Part shown: piece after piece, positions 7,076-11,409 of the stretch
Numbering within the stretch: the stretch's first letter is position 1
How the letters are laid out: each line of letters opens with the position of its first letter
Program-made: the position numbers and the translations under genes
Source of the DNA: Betaproteobacteria bacterium RBG_16_58_11
GTDB lineage: Bacteria; Pseudomonadota; Gammaproteobacteria; Burkholderiales; Thiobacteraceae
Length of the DNA: 11,409 nt
Direction: 5' to 3'
Assembly (NCBI GenBank): GCA_001770235.1
Contig: MEQN01000082.1
Span: forward strand, 2,810-14,218
Notes under the pieces: model-generated
Told to the model about the DNA's origin: nothing
The model's input: the letters and a program-made list of their open reading frames with translations, nothing else
Database searches by the model: none

Positions 7076-7122
7076 TTTCGGGTTTCGAATTATTTATTTC
7101 GAGTTCGACTCGAAACCCGAAA
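7076..7122. repeat. palindrome in the tRNA-Pro / surE interval
   Basis: Perfect 13-bp inverted repeat (7076-7088 against 7110-7122; core TTTCGGGTTTCGA) with a 21-nt AT-rich spacer. The plus strand shows a 7-bp period: TTTCGGG at 7076, TTTCGAA at 7083 and TTTCGAG at 7097. A smaller competing hairpin, TCGAGT-TCG-ACTCGA (7099-7113), lies inside. In minus-strand RNA the structure starts about a dozen nucleotides after the tRNA CCA end and finishes ten nucleotides before the surE start. No T-run follows, so it is not a standard intrinsic terminator. RNA stabilisation, a processing signal or a mobile-repeat origin are all possible. Confidence 0.75.
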
Positions 7123-7131
7123 CAGGGAATA

Positions 7132-7210
<79 letters not shown>

Positions 7211-7219
7211 AAGGGGTGA

Positions 7220-7225
7220 ATTATA
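7220..7225 (-). promoter_or_regulatory. -10 box of the tRNA-Pro promoter
   Basis: A perfect TATAAT on the minus strand lies nine bases before the mature tRNA 5' end, so the transcript would carry almost no leader. The bases between -10 and the start (TCACCCC) are C-rich, like the discriminators of stringently controlled stable-RNA promoters. The -35 region is poor: TTCTGA or TTTCTG at 16-17 bp spacing. The role is inferred from position. Confidence 0.5.
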
Positions 7226-7280
7226 TCGAATGCGCTGCTGATCAGAAAGGCAATACGTGGAATCAGACGCGAAAAAAATT

Positions 7281-7694
7281 TTACACGTTGAGAAATTGCA
7301 GAATAGTTTGAATTTCGCGGCGCACATAAGACAGATCAATCGGCCCATTGTGCGCTGGATCGGTTACTGAATTAGCATTGTGGTGGTTGCGCGAATTTAC
7401 CGGATCGGTTTCGGCAAGGCTGGCGTCCAAGCGGTTGCGCGCACCGCTGATGGTGAAACCCTGCTCATACAACAACTCGCGAATGCGGCGAATCAACAGC
7501 ACTTCATGGTGCTGATAGTAACGGCGGTTACCGCGGCGTTTTACCGGCTTGAGCTGGGTGAATTCCTGTTCCCAGTAACGCAGCACATGCGGCTTCACGC
7601 CGCACAGCTCGCTTACTTCACCGATAGTGAAGTAACGCTTCGCCGGGATGGGCGGCAGTTCAACTTTCGGCGGTAGCGGGTTGATTTCCGGCAT
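7281..7694 (-). CDS. MerR-family transcriptional regulator, short form
   Basis: DNA-binding protein of 137 aa. A Pro-rich N-terminal tail (1-19) precedes a MerR winged helix-turn-helix (about 20-88): [23 protein letters not shown], then the wing RRGNRRYY (53-60) and the second helix pair. The remaining 50 or so residues are polar and carry no metal-binding cysteine pattern; the single Cys31 is in the helix-turn-helix. The effector, if any, is therefore unknown and this is not a typical metal sensor. The gene overlaps the 3' end of ihfA by 35 bp, and GGTGGA inside ihfA lies eight bases before the ATG. A small MerR regulator after ihfA is a recurrent betaproteobacterial arrangement. Its target genes cannot be told from the window. 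Confidence 0.9.
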   Translation of the reverse strand: MPEINPLPPKVELPPIPAKRYFTIGEVSELCGVKPHVLRYWEQEFTQLKPVKRRGNRRYYQHHEVLLIRRIRELLYEQGFTISGARNRLDASLAETDPVNSRNHHNANSVTDPAHNGPIDLSYVRREIQTILQFLNV

Positions 7695-7977
7695 AAGACG
7701 ATTCCACCATGGCTTTCAGCTTTTGACTCGCATGGAAAGTCACCACGCGGCGCGCTGATATTGGAATCTCCGCACCGGTTTTAGGATTACGGCCGGGGCG
7801 TTGCGGTTTGTCACGCAGTTGAAAGTTGCCGAAGCCAGAAAGCTTGACGCTCTCTCCTGCTTCCAGCGCATGGCGGACTTCTTCAAAGAAGGATTCCACC
7901 ATATCTTTGGCTTCGCGCTTATTCAGCCCAACTTTTTCAAAAATCATGTCGGCTAGTTCGGCCTTTGTTAAGGTCAT
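7660..7977 (-). CDS. ihfA: integration host factor subunit alpha
   Basis: The alpha subunit of IHF, which sharply bends DNA at specific sites for recombination, replication and sigma54-type transcription. The 105-aa product carries the HU/IHF fold: [24 protein letters not shown] (1-24), [23 protein letters not shown] (47-69) with the DNA-intercalating proline Pro65, and [18 protein letters not shown] (71-88), which is diagnostic for alpha. The last dozen residues are variable and coincide with the merR-type overlap. An excellent Shine-Dalgarno, GAGGAG (complement at 7983-7988), sits five bases before the ATG. It follows pheT by 25 bp as in E. coli, where pheST and ihfA are also linked. Confidence 0.97.
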   Translation of the reverse strand: MTLTKAELADMIFEKVGLNKREAKDMVESFFEEVRHALEAGESVKLSGFGNFQLRDKPQRPGRNPKTGAEIPISARRVVTFHASQKLKAMVESSYAGNQPATAES

Positions 7978-8002
7978 TATCGCTCCTCACGATCCCAGAC
8001 GA

Positions 8003-10357
8003 TTATCTCAATTTTGCCCCGAAACGGTCCGAAAGGACCTGGGTCAGGCGGGTGATGACCGTTTCAACTTCCTGATCGGTCAATGTTTTTTCAGTATCCT
8101 GCATCAATATCCGGAATGCAAGACTTTTCTTACCAGAATCAATGCCTTTGCCGCTATACAGGTCGAAAATGGCCAAGTCCGTGACCCATTCCGGCGCGCT
8201 TTCGCGCATCGCGGCCAGCAACGCCTCAGAAGCGACATTTTCATCGACGATCACTGCAATATCGCGACGAACAGGTGGAAATTTCGCAATTTCGGTGAAC
8301 TTAGGCAAGCGGCAGGCAAGGATTGCGCTTAACTCCAATTCGAACAACACCGGGGTTTGCGGCAGCGCATATTGCTGCACCCATTTCGGATGCAGGGCCC
8401 CGATCCACCCTATCGCATTGCCGCCCAGCAGCACCCGCGCCGATTGCCCCGGATGCAGCGCCGGATGGGACGCAGCTTCGAAGCACGCCACTTCGGGCCA
8501 GAGCAAGGCTTCCAGATCGCCCTTCAAATCGAAAAAATCGACCTCGCGCGAAGCAGAACCCCACTGCTCGGGGAGAGCCGCACCATCAGCCAAAGCCGCG
8601 AAACGCATCGTTTGCGTCAAACCATGCTCCGTCGCCTCGAACACGCGCCCGATTTCAAACACGCGCAGCCGCGGCTGCTTGCGGTTGAGATTGAAACGCA
8701 GCACATCCACGAGCCCGCCCCACAGGGTGGAGCGCATCACGCTCATCTGGGCGGCAATCGGATTTTGCAGCGCGACCGGATTCATATTCCCAGCAAGCCC
8801 CACTTCCCAATTTGGCTCGACAAAGCTGTAGGTGATGACCTCCTGATAGTCGCGCGACACCAGGCGTTCGCGCAACTGCTCCTCCGGCCGCACCGCATCC
8901 GGCTTCGACAACAGATCGAGTCGTGCGCGGGGCGGCATGGCGGGAATATTGTCATAGCCGTACAGCCGGGCGATCTCCTCGATCAAGTCTTCTTCAATGG
9001 CCATGTCGAAACGATAGCTGGGCGGCGTGACCTGAAACGCATCGCCTTTTGTCTCCACGCCAAAGTGCAGCCGCTGCAGCAGGCTTTCAATCTGGCTAGG
9101 GCTGAGATCCAGCCCTAAAACTTTACTCGCACGCTCAGCGCGCAGGCGAATCGGATTGCGCGCAGGCATTTGAGCGGACACTTCCGTCACCGGCCCCGCT
9201 TGGCCGCCGCAAATTTCAAGCATCAACTGGGTCGCGCGTTCGATACAGGCACGGGTCGAGGCAAAATCCACCCCGCGCTCAAAACGATGCGAGGAGTCGG
9301 TGGATAAGCCCAAGCGCCGCGCACGTCCCGCAATGGTGTCGGGCGTAAAAAAGGCCGACTCCAGAAACACATCGCGCGTAGTGTCATCCACCGCAGTTTC
9401 AGCACCGCCCATGATGCCCGCCAGCGCCACGGCGCGTGCGTCATCGGCAATCACCAGCATGTCGGCGTCCAGCGTCGCGATTTGATCGTTAAGCAGTTTG
9501 ATTTGCTCGCCCGCTTGCGCCATGCGCACCGTGATGCCGCCTTTTAACTTGGCGAGATCGAAGGCATGCAGGGGTTGGCCTTGTTCGAGCAAGACGTAGT
9601 TGGTGATGTCCACCACGACGCTAATGCTGCGCAGGCCACAGCGCGTGAGGCGTTTGACCATCCAGCCGGGTGTCGCCGCCTTGGCATTCACGTCACGCAC
9701 GATGCGGCCGCAGTAGCGTGGACAATCATTCGGCGTTTGCACTTTTACTGTCAGCGTCGCGTCATGCGTAGCGCTCACTGGTTCAATAGCCGGGAGCGTC
9801 AAGGCGACACCCGTGACAGCCGCCACTTCACGCGCCACGCCTGCCACGCTTAAGCAATCGCTGCGATTCGGCGTCAGTTTGATCGTATAGAGTTGATCGT
9901 TGAGATCGAGGTAATCGCGGATATCCTTACCCACCGGCGCATCAGCCGGTAATAGCAACAAGCCTGGCGCCTCTTCGGCCAGGCCTAATTCCTGTTCCGA
10001 ACACAGCATGCCGGCCGACTCCACGCCGCGCACCTTGGCTTGCTTGATAGTGATCTTGGGCAATACCGCACCGACCAACGCGCACGGCACTTTTGCGCCG
10101 GCATGCACGTTGGTCGCACCGCAAACGATTTGCAGCGGCGCACCTTGTCCGACATTGACTTGGCAGACATTCAGACGATCGGCGTCGGGATGTTTGGCGA
10201 GTGAGATCACTTGCGCCACCACCACCTTATCGAAAGGCGGCGCTGCCGCTTCCATTGCCTCGACTTCCAAACCCGCCATGGTAAGTGCGTGACCCAGCGC
10301 CTCGCTATCGAGCGCGGGGTTAACGTAAGTGCGTAGCCAGTTCTCGGAGAATTTCAT
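8003..10357 (-). CDS. pheT: phenylalanine-tRNA ligase beta subunit
   Basis: Beta chain of the (alphabeta)2 PheRS that charges tRNA-Phe and edits mischarged Tyr-tRNA-Phe. The product is 784 aa (E. coli 795), full length and of bacterial type. The N-terminal EMAP/tRNA-binding domain is at about 42-147 (HPDADRLNVCQV, IVCGATNVHAGAKVPCALVG). It is followed by the B3/B4 editing region with QPLHAFDLAKLKGGI and VFLESAFF (the latter holding the conserved editing glutamate), STDSSHRFERGVD, a B5 domain with PPSYRFDMAIEEDLIEEIARLYGYDNIP, the catalytic-like core, and a C-terminal FDX-ACB anticodon-binding domain from about 687 (FPPVRRDIAVIVDE). The start is four bases after the pheS stop; no strong Shine-Dalgarno is visible, so coupling to pheS is likely. 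No frameshift or internal stop. Confidence 0.98.
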   Translation of the reverse strand: MKFSENWLRTYVNPALDSEALGHALTMAGLEVEAMEAAAPPFDKVVVAQVISLAKHPDADRLNVCQVNVGQGAPLQIVCGATNVHAGAKVPCALVGAVLPKITIKQAKVRGVESAGMLCSEQELGLAEEAPGLLLLPADAPVGKDIRDYLDLNDQLYTIKLTPNRSDCLSVAGVAREVAAVTGVALTLPAIEPVSATHDATLTVKVQTPNDCPRYCGRIVRDVNAKAATPGWMVKRLTRCGLRSISVVVDITNYVLLEQGQPLHAFDLAKLKGGITVRMAQAGEQIKLLNDQIATLDADMLVIADDARAVALAGIMGGAETAVDDTTRDVFLESAFFTPDTIAGRARRLGLSTDSSHRFERGVDFASTRACIERATQLMLEICGGQAGPVTEVSAQMPARNPIRLRAERASKVLGLDLSPSQIESLLQRLHFGVETKGDAFQVTPPSYRFDMAIEEDLIEEIARLYGYDNIPAMPPRARLDLLSKPDAVRPEEQLRERLVSRDYQEVITYSFVEPNWEVGLAGNMNPVALQNPIAAQMSVMRSTLWGGLVDVLRFNLNRKQPRLRVFEIGRVFEATEHGLTQTMRFAALADGAALPEQWGSASREVDFFDLKGDLEALLWPEVACFEAASHPALHPGQSARVLLGGNAIGWIGALHPKWVQQYALPQTPVLFELELSAILACRLPKFTEIAKFPPVRRDIAVIVDENVASEALLAAMRESAPEWVTDLAIFDLYSGKGIDSGKKSLAFRILMQDTEKTLTDQEVETVITRLTQVLSDRFGAKLR

Positions 10358-10361
10358 GTGA

Positions 10362-11408
<1,047 letters not shown>

Positions 11409-11409
11409 T

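Noticed and set aside
7268..7283. Intrinsic terminator after the MerR-type gene (T-run on the minus strand)
   Set aside because: Seven Ts are present but no stable GC-rich stem precedes them.
8142..9118. Long plus-strand open frames (229 and 253 codons) opposite pheT
   Set aside because: They mirror the pheT coding frame, overlap each other in different frames and show no family motifs.

Overview
The window looks like ordinary, gene-dense chromosome from a betaproteobacterium. A Nitrosomonadales-type lineage is my best guess. This rests on protein character and gene order (pheS-pheT-ihfA-merR, surE-pcm-nlpD-rpoS, aminotransferase-hom-thrC) and not on any marker gene. Every protein-coding gene but one lies on the minus strand, so the biological reading order runs from the right end to the left end. 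I see no insertion sequence, prophage, CRISPR array, toxin-antitoxin pair or defence island.

Right part (11409 to about 7280): an intrinsic terminator hairpin, then the translation/nucleoid operon pheS, pheT, ihfA and a small MerR-type regulator. The spacings are tight, and ihfA and the merR-type gene overlap. Next comes a tRNA-Pro(GGG) gene with its own -10 box.

Middle (7122 to 3042): a palindromic leader, then surE, pcm, nlpD, rpoS and a YrfG-like HAD nucleotidase. surE/pcm and nlpD/rpoS each share an ATGA stop/start overlap. This is the classic stationary-phase block: nucleotide phosphatases, repair of damaged protein, a septal amidase activator and the stationary-phase sigma factor.

Left part (3045 to 1): the only plus-strand gene, a small Mth938-domain protein, converges on the HAD gene. 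A 51-bp palindrome made of heptamer units lies between them and supplies the stop codons of both genes. On its other side the Mth938 gene diverges from an alaC-type aminotransferase, followed by hom and the first ten codons of thrC at the window edge. That group is an amino-acid operon (alanine/threonine branch).

The genes themselves are conserved housekeeping genes. The less explained material is non-coding: two palindromic elements (2995-3045 and 7076-7122) built on a 7-bp period, both with a 21-nt spacer between arms but with unrelated sequence, and a terminator placed only 15 nt before pheS. No intergenic stretch exceeds 300 bases. The longest, 7066-7280, holds the tRNA gene, its promoter and the surE leader palindrome.
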